The notes under the pieces are model-generated. The model saw only the letters and a list, made by a program, of their open reading frames with translations. It was not told the origin of the DNA and made no database searches. Below, piece by piece: positions 9,307 to 15,989 of a stretch of 28,470 nt of DNA (position 1 is its first letter; each line of letters starts with the position of its first letter). The position numbers were made by a program, and so were the translations under genes. The stretch comes from a virus, in the IMG/VR virus record IMGVR_UViG_3300025326_000170, positions 1 to 28,470 of that record; one strand, written 5' to 3'.

Positions 9307-10050
9307 TTACCCCTGCCTGGCCGGGATCGTCGGCGGCAACCCGCTCGGGGCTTTGCCGAACTGCGAGTACAGCGACGCCAGGTCGCTCACGCTGAACGCT
9401 GCCCGAGACTGCGGAAACGCCATCGTCTGACGTGGCCGGGAGCGGGCCAGATCGTAGAGTGAGGACCACTGCTGCGTACCAGTGCCGCGAGCGCCCGCCG
9501 CGGGCGTGCCTCCAGGTGGCATGGACGGCGTCGGCGCGGCCGGCACGAACTGCTGTCCTGTCGGTCCAGGCCCTGGCAGCGGAGCTTGGCTCCCCCTTAA
9601 CCCCCCACCGGCCAGATCGAGCAGCGACCCGTACGCCTGCTGCCCGACGTTCCAATACGGCGTTTGGGTCCGCACGTAGTCGTCCCACCGCTTCTGCTCG
9701 AAGGCGTAGTAGGCGGCGCGTTGCGCCTCTTCCTGCTTGCGGCGGGCCTCGGCTTCGGCCTGTTCGGCCTTGAGGCGTTCGCGCTCGATGGCGGCGGCTT
9801 CGCGTTCGGCCCGCTCCTGCGCCTCAATCGACTGCTGGTTGATCTTGCCGGCACGCTTGGTCGCGTAGATATTCGAGGCGGCGCTCACCGATGCTGCAAC
9901 AGCCATCGCAATCGCTGCTCCGGTCGAGATCGGCTCTGCCAGGAGCAGATTCGTGACTTGTGGGGGCATGAAGATCGCTTCAAGCCAGGCCCCAATAAGT
10001 CCTACGACTGCCACGATCGCGCACCCGGTAGCCTGATGGAGCCTTGACAT
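9307..10050 (-). CDS. Probable internal virion protein with N-terminal membrane helix and coiled coil
   Basis: A 247-aa protein. The ATG at 10050 is chosen because AGGATAGG lies just upstream, it starts 4 nt after the acetyltransferase stop, and a longer in-frame reading would run antisense-style through that gene's frame without support. Residues about 10-28 form a hydrophobic helix (AIVAVVGLIGAWLEAIFM) and a second Ala-rich helix (about 40-60) follows. Next is a highly charged Glu/Arg/Ala coiled coil (about 65-115, with AEREAAAIERERLKAEQAEA). The C-terminal part is Gly/Pro-rich. This build (small, membrane-active N-terminus, coiled coil, first of an internal-protein set) resembles T7 gp14-like ejection proteins that sit in the outer membrane during DNA entry. 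That match is by architecture, not motif. Confidence 0.55.
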   Translation of the reverse strand: MSRLHQATGCAIVAVVGLIGAWLEAIFMPPQVTNLLLAEPISTGAAIAMAVAASVSAASNIYATKRAGKINQQSIEAQERAEREAAAIERERLKAEQAEAEARRKQEEAQRAAYYAFEQKRWDDYVRTQTPYWNVGQQAYGSLLDLAGGGLRGSQAPLPGPGPTGQQFVPAAPTPSMPPGGTPAAGARGTGTQQWSSLYDLARSRPRQTMAFPQSRAAFSVSDLASLYSQFGKAPSGLPPTIPARQG

Positions 10051-10054
10051 CGGC

Positions 10055-10510
10055 CTATCCTGCCTTAACCTTTTTGTTCCAAACCCGTTCTTGCGGAACA
10101 TACCCCAACGACTGGTAGAAGACATCTGACCGCTCCTGCCATGAGGGCACACTGACCGAGTTGGCACCTTGTCTCGCTGCCCACCCTTCAACCGCTCGAA
10201 GTAATCGAGCGGCAGCACGAGTGTCGCGGGCTGATGGTGTCACCCATAAGCTGAGCACAACGACGGTCGGCCGATCGTCGAGCGGGCGAGGATAGACGAG
10301 CGCGCCGATCCCGCCGACGAGTTCGTGATCGCGCTCGGCCAGAAAGACCGCACTGTGGTCGACGAAGTTGCGGATCCATGTCTCCACTGTCACCCTGGAC
10401 GCAGACCGAAAGGCGCAGCCCTCATCGGCGGCAATGGCTTCTTCCGCTAACCTCAAGATGGCGGGCTCATCGGTGCGAACCGCTGGCCGAATCGTTATGG
10501 ATGCCTTCAT
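10055..10510 (-). CDS. GNAT-family N-acetyltransferase
   Basis: A 151-aa protein that would transfer an acetyl group from acetyl-CoA to an amine; the substrate is unknown. It starts ITIRPAVRTDEPAILRLAEE, the usual N-terminal strand and helix of GNATs, and continues with VFLAERDHELVGGIGALVYP (strands 2-3). VVVLSLWVTPSARDTRAAARLLRAVEGWA covers motif A, although the acetyl-CoA loop (usually R/Q-x-x-G-x-G/A) is degenerate: here RDTRAA. The end, FYQSLGYVPQERVW, matches the usual F-Y-x-x-x-G-Y/F closing motif. The ATG overlaps the previous stop as ATGA. A longer reading upstream runs across the 170-aa gene and is rejected. It is an enzyme gene sitting among virion genes, so it may act on a virion or host protein. 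Family call is strong. Confidence 0.85.
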   Translation of the reverse strand: MKASITIRPAVRTDEPAILRLAEEAIAADEGCAFRSASRVTVETWIRNFVDHSAVFLAERDHELVGGIGALVYPRPLDDRPTVVVLSLWVTPSARDTRAAARLLRAVEGWAARQGANSVSVPSWQERSDVFYQSLGYVPQERVWNKKVKAG

Positions 10511-11019
10511 GGCTGCCCGTCCAGGGCGAGACTCTCCAGCACCACATCGAGGCGGTAGATCATCGCTTGCGCCCCGGTCGACGCATAGATCGTCGCCACA
10601 CTCACCGGCGTGTCCGCGTCGATCCGAATCGGCAGCGTCCCGAACCCGACCGTCGTCGTCAGGTTCCCGGTCATCGCCGCTCCGGTCGCGCTCTGACTCA
10701 CGCCCCCATCGGTCCACGAGATCGTGACCTCTAGGCTGCTGCTCACCGACGCGGGCGTCGTCACCCGCGCGTGGTAACTCACCCGCCAGATCCCCGCCGG
10801 CAGCTCGCCGAGCGGGAGCGGCGTGATGGCCAAGCTCGCCGTCTGGCCGCTCAGATTCAGCTTCGCGCGCCGCACCGGGGCCTGGTCCACCCCTTGCGCC
10901 AGCGTGCCGAACCATTCGAGCCACCGTTTCCCGATGATGAGGTCCGGCCAGCGGCTCGCCTGCAGCCGATCCTTCGCCACGGCGAAGACTTCGCCGTAGG
11001 GCGGTTCCGGGAGCGCCAT
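10507..11019 (-). CDS. Beta-rich putative tail/virion protein
   Basis: A 170-aa protein of unknown family. The ATG at 11019 shares its A with the TGA of the gp10-like gene (TGATG), and this is preferred over the TTG codon one position earlier. The first 60 residues contain a conserved-looking motif, WPDLIIGKRWLEWF, and the rest is made of short alternating Ser/Thr/Val strands typical of a beta sandwich (for example ELPAGIWRVSYHARVTT and SLEVTISWTDGG). No signal peptide or membrane segment. It lies where P22 has its tail needle gene, right after the stabilisation protein, but it lacks the long coiled coil of a needle. A role as a small tail or attachment component is inference from position. 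Confidence 0.5.
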   Translation of the reverse strand: MALPEPPYGEVFAVAKDRLQASRWPDLIIGKRWLEWFGTLAQGVDQAPVRRAKLNLSGQTASLAITPLPLGELPAGIWRVSYHARVTTPASVSSSLEVTISWTDGGVSQSATGAAMTGNLTTTVGFGTLPIRIDADTPVSVATIYASTGAQAMIYRLDVVLESLALDGQP

Positions 11020-12446
11020 CAATGCACCCGCAGATAGGCATTGCCAAGCCTCACGGGGACCGGATCAGACGATGACACCTCGAACACGACATCCCGACCC
11101 GCGCCGCACTGATGCCAGATCGTCCGCGCGTCATACTCGCCCATCTTGCCGAGCGGGGCGGTTCGCTCGGGACTCCACGTCCGCCCGCCGTCGCGCGACA
11201 TCCGCATCATCAACAGCGGATCGGAACCCTGGCCGCTCACGAGGCCCACGCCGCGTTCGGCTTCGACTTCCAGCGCGTCGTAAATGATCCACTGGTTCTC
11301 GGCCGAGAGATGCGGCGCCTGCCGGACCCGCCGGAGCGGCCCGCCGTCGATGTCGGCGTACTCAGCAGTCGAGAGCGTGTAGATCCGGCCGGCCTGCCCG
11401 TCACAGACGAGGTTGCGGCCGAAGAACTCCGTGTGGAAGCGGGGCCGATACGCCTCCCAGGTGCCCGTCACGGTGTCCCAGCGTGCCCGCTCGTGCCACT
11501 GGTTTGTGGTCGCATCGTAGACCCAAGTCGCCGGCAGGCTCGGGAACTCCAGGACGTAGAAGACGTGCCCGGCCTGCTGATAACTCCACCCGACGGCATC
11601 CGTGATGGTGCGCGTCCGCTTGTACTCGCTGATCGCCCACTCCACGGCGTGGTTACTGATCCGATTCGGCGTGTAGCCGTTCATCCAGAACACTTGGTCG
11701 CTGCCCGCCTGAGAGCGCCCCAGCCACGCGAGGGAATCGCCGAAGGGCGAGGCCGACCACGGGGCCGCAATCCCGGTCTGAAAGAACGACCCGGCCCGGT
11801 AGGCGAACGGGAACGTCGCCAGGCCCGCGTTGTACCAGACCTCGCCCGTCGTTTCGCCGAAAAGGAAGATTTCGCGATTCACCACAACCATCGCGCGCCA
11901 GGGATCGGACGCCGCGCTCCGCTGCGTCTGCTGCCCGGCATCCCAGGTCAGGCCGGCCAGCGCGTCGCTGATCTTGAGTGTCGAGGTTTCGGTGTCCAAC
12001 CCCAGGAAGAAGCCGTCGATCTGGCCCACCATCCGCACGTCGTCGACGGGATTCGACAGCACGTGCGTCGTGAGGTTGAACACGTAGCCCTTGTTGCCGG
12101 CCGCGATGAGCAGTTGGTTGCCGCCGTCCCCGTTACTCGTGATCTGCACCGGCAGGCCGTCGTAGGCAACGGCCCCGCGGGCGATCACGGTCGCGTCCGC
12201 CTGGAACTCGTGCAGCACACCGCCGAAGACTCCGAACAGCCGGTTTCGCTCGCCAAACAGGCCCCGCCCCGCGCCGGTATTGGGACTGGCCCAGGTCGGA
12301 ACTCCCGGCGCCGGGAACAGCGCGCTCCGGGTCTTGCCGGCGATGACCGGAATCGCCTCGGGAAAGAAGTTGATGCACCGCTCCCCGGCCAGCATCGACG
12401 ACTGGCTGAGGTAGGTCGGTCCGACGAAGCCAGGCAACGGCGGCAT
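11019..12446 (-). CDS. P22 gp10-like packaged-DNA stabilisation protein
   Basis: A 475-aa protein resembling the P22 gp10 family, which binds beneath the gp4 ring, closes the portal channel after packaging and forms the tail hub. Features: N-terminal GPTYLSQSSMLAGERCINFF with a P-E segment shortly after, the GLFGERNRLFGVFGGVLHEF strand pair (residues about 60-85), and repeated blade-like strands with Trp and Tyr through the middle. NGYTPNRISNHAVEWAISEY occurs near residue 255-275, followed by a TWVYDATTNQWHERARWD strand, all usual in this family. Length matches P22 gp10 (about 470 aa). It starts 3 nt after the gp4-like stop and overlaps the next gene by one base. The match is by remembered family pattern, supported by gene order portal, scaffold, coat, gp4, gp10. 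Confidence 0.8.
   Translation of the reverse strand: MPPLPGFVGPTYLSQSSMLAGERCINFFPEAIPVIAGKTRSALFPAPGVPTWASPNTGAGRGLFGERNRLFGVFGGVLHEFQADATVIARGAVAYDGLPVQITSNGDGGNQLLIAAGNKGYVFNLTTHVLSNPVDDVRMVGQIDGFFLGLDTETSTLKISDALAGLTWDAGQQTQRSAASDPWRAMVVVNREIFLFGETTGEVWYNAGLATFPFAYRAGSFFQTGIAAPWSASPFGDSLAWLGRSQAGSDQVFWMNGYTPNRISNHAVEWAISEYKRTRTITDAVGWSYQQAGHVFYVLEFPSLPATWVYDATTNQWHERARWDTVTGTWEAYRPRFHTEFFGRNLVCDGQAGRIYTLSTAEYADIDGGPLRRVRQAPHLSAENQWIIYDALEVEAERGVGLVSGQGSDPLLMMRMSRDGGRTWSPERTAPLGKMGEYDARTIWHQCGAGRDVVFEVSSSDPVPVRLGNAYLRVH
12302..12317. repeat. 16-bp palindrome, 15/16 copy inside the gp10-like gene
   Basis: One mismatch at the last position compared with the other copies. It encodes a Pro-Ala-Pro-Gly segment near the N-terminus of the gp10-like protein (FPAPGVP), which is itself common in that family, so this copy may have arisen by codon choice alone. 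Confidence 0.6.
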
Positions 12447-12449
12447 CCG

Positions 12450-13187
12450 CTATTCTCCCGTATGGTACAGGTCGACCCGGCCCACCCGGCGGCCGATCAG
12501 GAAGTCCGCCTGGATCGGTGACTGTTTCGGCTTGATGTTCCGAATGGCCAGTACCGCCCGCGCGTCTGAGGCCCGCCGCTGGAGCGACGCCGACGGCTCC
12601 TTACCAAAGCGCGAGGCCAACTCCTCAGCCAGGGTCAACTTCAGCGCCCGCATGTACCCGCGCGTGAAGTCGTACGAGGTGTTCACGGCCAGACTCGTCA
12701 CGGCCGGCACCTTGGCGTAGAGCTTGATGTCCACGTCGTTGTTGTCCGGCACGGGGTAGACGTACACCAGTCCGAATCCTGCGGCGTAGAGATCATCGAA
12801 GTAGAGGCGCGTGGGATACGCGCCCGTCGTCGACTTGACGGCGATCTGCTGCCACTCCTCGGCATTGAGCGGCCGCCCCATCGGGATCTCGAGCGGATCC
12901 GCCGCGTCATCGTCCGGGATGACACTCCAGGCCAGAATCACCGTGGGATAGGGTTGGTCGAACGTGGCCCCGTCGCCAATCGTGTAGCTGGCCGTGCCCG
13001 ACACCAGCGAGTAGGAGCTGATCGTCGTGCCGCCAATCGTCAGCCGTTTGGCGGCCCAGGTGTCGAGGAGATCGTTGGCCGCGTCGAGGCCGGCTTGGAG
13101 CAGGGTCGCCTCTGGCGTCTCGTGTGGCATCACGACGCCGAGTTCGCGCAAGGCGTCCCGGACGATGTTGCGGCCCGTCGTCGGCAT
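12450..13187 (-). CDS. P22 gp4-like tail accessory (head completion) factor
   Basis: A 245-aa protein of the P22 gp4 tail-accessory type, which assembles as a ring under the portal after packaging. Evidence: N-terminal helical part with RDALRELGVVMP and QAGLDAANDLLDTWAAKRL, the strand pair SLVSGTASYTIGDGATFDQP (about residues 60-80), the YPTRLYFDD and YVYPVPDNNDVDIKLYA strands (about 125-160), and the closing helix YMRALKLTLAEELASRFGKE (about 180-200). All are usual in this family. It is longer than P22 gp4 (166 aa), as in many environmental relatives. A GGAGG ribosome site precedes the ATG. Position just before the gp10-like gene, at 3 nt, fits the P22 order. Confidence 0.8.
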   Translation of the reverse strand: MPTTGRNIVRDALRELGVVMPHETPEATLLQAGLDAANDLLDTWAAKRLTIGGTTISSYSLVSGTASYTIGDGATFDQPYPTVILAWSVIPDDDAADPLEIPMGRPLNAEEWQQIAVKSTTGAYPTRLYFDDLYAAGFGLVYVYPVPDNNDVDIKLYAKVPAVTSLAVNTSYDFTRGYMRALKLTLAEELASRFGKEPSASLQRRASDARAVLAIRNIKPKQSPIQADFLIGRRVGRVDLYHTGE

Positions 13188-13215
13188 CGCGGAGTCCTCC
13201 GGCCCAGCCGACCGG

Positions 13216-13431
13216 CTACTTCTTGCCCTTGGCCGGTTTCACGGACACGGGATCGTCGTCGCCCGGCCAGATCGCCTCGTCGTCGTCCTCAGCCGCCGCC
13301 AGCTCGGCAGAAAACCCCTGCTTGACGCACTGAGCCTCTTCGGCGGCGTTCTGGACGATCTTCTGTTCGAGCGGCAGACCGTTCGCCCCAAGCTTTCCGC
13401 GGTAGAGCATCTTCGGGTACATCGCACTCAT
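13216..13431 (-). CDS. Small 71-aa virion-region protein
   Basis: A short gene starting at the ATG at 13431, which has AGGAGG four to five bases upstream; longer readings through the preceding paralog gene are rejected. The protein starts MSAMYPKMLYRG, has a middle helix with AAEEAQCVKQGF, a strongly acidic patch (AAAEDDDEAIWPGDDD, about residues 46-60) and a basic Lys-rich tail (KPAKGKK). Small proteins with a P-K-M-L-Y-R-G start and an E-E-A-x-x-x-x-x-G-F helix are common beside coat and head-completion genes of phages, from memory, but have no settled function. It sits between the paralogous signal-peptide gene (11 nt) and the gp4-like gene (28 nt). Existence is well supported; role unknown. 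Confidence 0.7.
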   Translation of the reverse strand: MSAMYPKMLYRGKLGANGLPLEQKIVQNAAEEAQCVKQGFSAELAAAEDDDEAIWPGDDDPVSVKPAKGKK

Positions 13432-13442
13432 CGGGCCTCCTT

Positions 13443-14669
13443 CTAGGGCAGCGGCGTCACGGCGATGTAGTTGATCGTGATCGCCGTGTTGACGGCATTG
13501 ACCGAGTGCAGGTAGCTGATGAACGGCGACATATAGATCCCGCTCGTGTGCGCCGTGCCGCCCGTGGTGAGCGTGATGGCGGTCCCATCGCGGGATGCCG
13601 TCGGGGTGCCGTCGGTGCCGATACAGGACGTCAACGTGACCGTGTCGGCGTTGGCGACGTTCGCCTGGGCGTCGGCATCTGACAACGTGCCCCCGCCACC
13701 CACTTCGTGCTGCGCGTACACGGCCCCGTCGGTCTGGGTAATCCCCACGACTGACCAGTCTGCGTAGCCCTGGTACGCCGCGACGTCTTGGAACGCTTCG
13801 TTCTTGCGCCAGCCGATGACGAACTGGTCGGTCCCGGCGATGAGCGCAATCGTGAAGTTGACCGTGAAGCACGCGCCAGTGGTCCGGGACAGAATCCAGC
13901 CCGTGGCGGTGTTGTCATCGTCGCCGAGATAGATTTCGACCCCTTCGTTGTCGACCGTATCATCGGCCGAGATGTCGATGGCGCCTGCGCTCTGGACCCA
14001 CGAACTGGCCGTTTTCCCCAGTTCTTCACGGTACTCGATGATCCCCAAGGGACTGCCGAGCACCAGGTTGATGCCCGCGTCCGTCAAGACTTTGACCGTG
14101 AAGTCTTCCTCGACCACGATGAGCGGCCGGTCGAACGTCTCGCGGCCGTAGAAGGCCGAGGTGAAGGACGGACTCCCCGAAAAACTCGGGTTGCCCGAAA
14201 AGGTCGGATCGCCCGAGAAGGTCGGGTCGCCGGAGTACGTCCCGCTCAACACCCCCCCGGTGATCGTGTCGAGCGCAGGCGTCACCGCGAACGACGGCCC
14301 GCCCCCGCTGGGCGGTTCGGCATAACAGTGGACTGCCAGTGCGCCACTGCTGGACCCGGTCCGAATGGCCGAGAACTGCCGAATGGAATCTTGGCCGCGC
14401 AGTTCGACAATCGATCCGACGGGCACGACGGCCCCGACGCTCGCCGTGGGTGCCGTGCCATCCACGCGGACGCGCATTTCGGCCGTTTCGGCGATGCCAC
14501 GGCAGTACTGCACCGCCGGCTGGTTGGAGGGCATGACCGTCGCGCGAGCCAAGGAGACGGCTGTCGTCGCGACGGTGAGTTGTTCAAAGCTCAGCGCGGG
14601 GACATCCTGCGTGGCGACAGGCGTCACCAGAAGGCCCCACGCGATGACCGTGAGAATGATTCGACGCAT
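13443..14669 (-). CDS. Signal-peptide-bearing virion-region protein, paralog B
   Basis: A 408-aa protein whose first 20 residues look like a Sec signal peptide: MRRIILTVIAWGLLVTPVAT, basic start, hydrophobic core, then a possible cleavage before Gln21. The middle has a hexapeptide repeat, G-(D/N/S)-P-(T/S)-F-(S/T), four times (about residues 147-170), encoded by 18-nt tandem repeats. The C-terminal half, from GSPLGIIEYREEL (205-217) onward, is clearly homologous to the same half of the gene before it (14736-15962), including SSW, IDISADD, GVEI and VIGWRxNEAF matches. It is beta-rich and looks like a lectin/concanavalin-like fold by strand pattern, which is only a guess. The ATG has an AGGGAG site upstream. 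Placement after coat suggests a capsid decoration or surface-binding protein. Confidence 0.6.
   Translation of the reverse strand: MRRIILTVIAWGLLVTPVATQDVPALSFEQLTVATTAVSLARATVMPSNQPAVQYCRGIAETAEMRVRVDGTAPTASVGAVVPVGSIVELRGQDSIRQFSAIRTGSSSGALAVHCYAEPPSGGGPSFAVTPALDTITGGVLSGTYSGDPTFSGDPTFSGNPSFSGSPSFTSAFYGRETFDRPLIVVEEDFTVKVLTDAGINLVLGSPLGIIEYREELGKTASSWVQSAGAIDISADDTVDNEGVEIYLGDDDNTATGWILSRTTGACFTVNFTIALIAGTDQFVIGWRKNEAFQDVAAYQGYADWSVVGITQTDGAVYAQHEVGGGGTLSDADAQANVANADTVTLTSCIGTDGTPTASRDGTAITLTTGGTAHTSGIYMSPFISYLHSVNAVNTAITINYIAVTPLP
14157..14243 (-). repeat. 18-nt tandem repeat encoding GxPxFS hexads
   Basis: Four imperfect 18-nt copies in a row inside the signal-peptide paralog B, each giving a Gly-x-Pro-x-Phe-Ser/Thr hexad (GDPTFS, GDPTFS, GNPSFS, GSPSFT). 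Flanking codons on both sides are less repetitive. The repeat probably forms a short linker or beta-solenoid-like stalk between the N-terminal part and the conserved C-terminal domain. Confidence 0.8.
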
Positions 14670-14696
14670 CGTTAGGCTCCCTCGTGAAGCGCGGGT

Positions 14697-14722
14697 GGGC
14701 GGTGGCTTCTATTCCACCGCCC
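14697..14722. other. 9-bp perfect hairpin between the two paralogous genes
   Basis: GGGCGGTGG at 14697-14705 pairs with CCACCGCCC at 14714-14722 around an 8-nt loop, in the 66-nt gap between the paralogs. Read on the coding (minus) strand it is not followed by a T run, so it is not a standard intrinsic terminator. It may stabilise the upstream mRNA 3' end or set relative expression of the structural genes. Confidence 0.5.
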
Positions 14723-14735
14723 CGTGTCCCGCTCG

Positions 14736-15962
14736 TTACCGCGGAAGCCTTGTGAGCTGTACCCAGTTCACTCGGATGTCGCTGTTCGCCGCGTCATTTC
14801 CGTGCAGCAAGGTGAAGAACGGCACGAGCTGCGTGCCGGCCGTCAGCACGGTCCCGTTGTTCACGTTCGGGATCTGGACGTACGTCGGGTAGTCGGTGAT
14901 CGTCTGCGAGTGCGTGTACGCGGCCGAGTAGTAGGCCGTGGGCGCCCCCGCCGGACTCACACAGACCTTGAGCGCCCGGGTTTCCGCGTCCGCCCAGTTC
15001 ACGCCGGAATCGTCACTCGTCGCGCCCGTCTCGATGTGGAAGATCGAGCCGTCCTCGGAGTTGTAGATCCCGACGAGGTTGTAGAGCGTGTAGCTGGCCG
15101 GCGTTGCGAGGTCGACGAACGCCTCATTCTGCCGCCAGCCGATGACCACGAAGTCACTGCCGTTGATGTCGGCATTCGTGATCGAGGCCGAGACGCAGCC
15201 CCCCTGTGTGCCGGCGACGAGGTAGCCCATGTCGGTGCCTTCGGCCGCACCCCAGAGGATCTCCACGCCTTCGGCATCCGTCGCGCCATCGTCGGCCGAC
15301 ACGTCCAACAGGCCGTCCGCGATGATCCAGGACGAGACGGTCTTGGTGAGTTCCTCGCGATACTCGATGATGCCCAGCGGGGATCCCCACACGAACATGT
15401 CGATATCGTCGGTGACGGACTTCGCCACGCCCGTATCGGCCATGATCGCGTAGCCCTGGTCGAAACTGTCGCGGACAGAGTAGTCGGCCACGAACACTGG
15501 GTCCGCGTGCCGCTCGAGCCACACGCCCTGCTCGCAGTCCCAGAACCGATTCGTTCGGGCGTTGATGTGCGGGCTGTAGAGCGTCTGCGAGGCCGTGCAA
15601 CTGGCCCCACTCACGACATCGAAGCTCGAAAAGGACGCCCCGACGCCGACCCAGACGACGCTGTTGGCGGCGTGCGCGATGGCGTTCCCACTCGCCCCGC
15701 CGCTCACGTTCCTCCGCACCGTGGCTGTCGTGCTGCTGACGCTCTGGATCTGCATCAGCTCGCCGTCGATGTAGAGGAAGCTGTTGGCGGCCAGCCCGGT
15801 CGCCGACGCCACGATGACGGAGGTTGCCGTCGCCGTGACCGCCGAGGACAGGGTAGTCCGCGTGATGGAGGTTTGCGCGTCCGCGCGCTGCCCGCCCGGA
15901 TACCAGACGAGCGCGGCGACCGCGAGCGCCAGGGCAATCGAACCGAAAAGCGTGCGCTTCAT
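14736..15962 (-). CDS. Signal-peptide-bearing virion-region protein, paralog A
   Basis: A 408-aa protein beginning with a convincing Sec signal peptide: basic start MKRT, hydrophobic core through residue 21, and A-D-A before Gln30 as a cleavage site. Residues about 31-105 form a small beta domain of the type T-x-L-S-S-A-V-T-A ... D-G-E-L-M-Q-I ... V-R-R, common in phage and bacterial surface proteins. The C-terminal half, from GSPLGIIEYREEL (193-205), is homologous to the next gene (13443-14669), whereas the N-terminal parts differ, so domains have been exchanged. AAGGAG lies 10 nt before the ATG. It directly follows coat, so it may be a decoration or receptor-binding protein. A signal peptide on a virion protein is unusual; the alternative is a secreted protein made during infection. 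Confidence 0.6.
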   Translation of the reverse strand: MKRTLFGSIALALAVAALVWYPGGQRADAQTSITRTTLSSAVTATATSVIVASATGLAANSFLYIDGELMQIQSVSSTTATVRRNVSGGASGNAIAHAANSVVWVGVGASFSSFDVVSGASCTASQTLYSPHINARTNRFWDCEQGVWLERHADPVFVADYSVRDSFDQGYAIMADTGVAKSVTDDIDMFVWGSPLGIIEYREELTKTVSSWIIADGLLDVSADDGATDAEGVEILWGAAEGTDMGYLVAGTQGGCVSASITNADINGSDFVVIGWRQNEAFVDLATPASYTLYNLVGIYNSEDGSIFHIETGATSDDSGVNWADAETRALKVCVSPAGAPTAYYSAAYTHSQTITDYPTYVQIPNVNNGTVLTAGTQLVPFFTLLHGNDAANSDIRVNWVQLTRLPR

Positions 15963-15989
15963 GATCGTCAGACTCCTTCGTCGTCCCGG

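Noticed and set aside
10511-11047. Upstream extension of the GNAT gene to 330 aa
   Set aside because: The extension overlaps the 170-aa gene in another frame and its sequence is Arg/Gly/Asp-rich; the GNAT fold starts at the ATGA-coupled ATG.
14697-14722. Rho-independent terminator
   Set aside because: The hairpin is perfect but has no following T run on the coding strand, so only a hairpin is reported.
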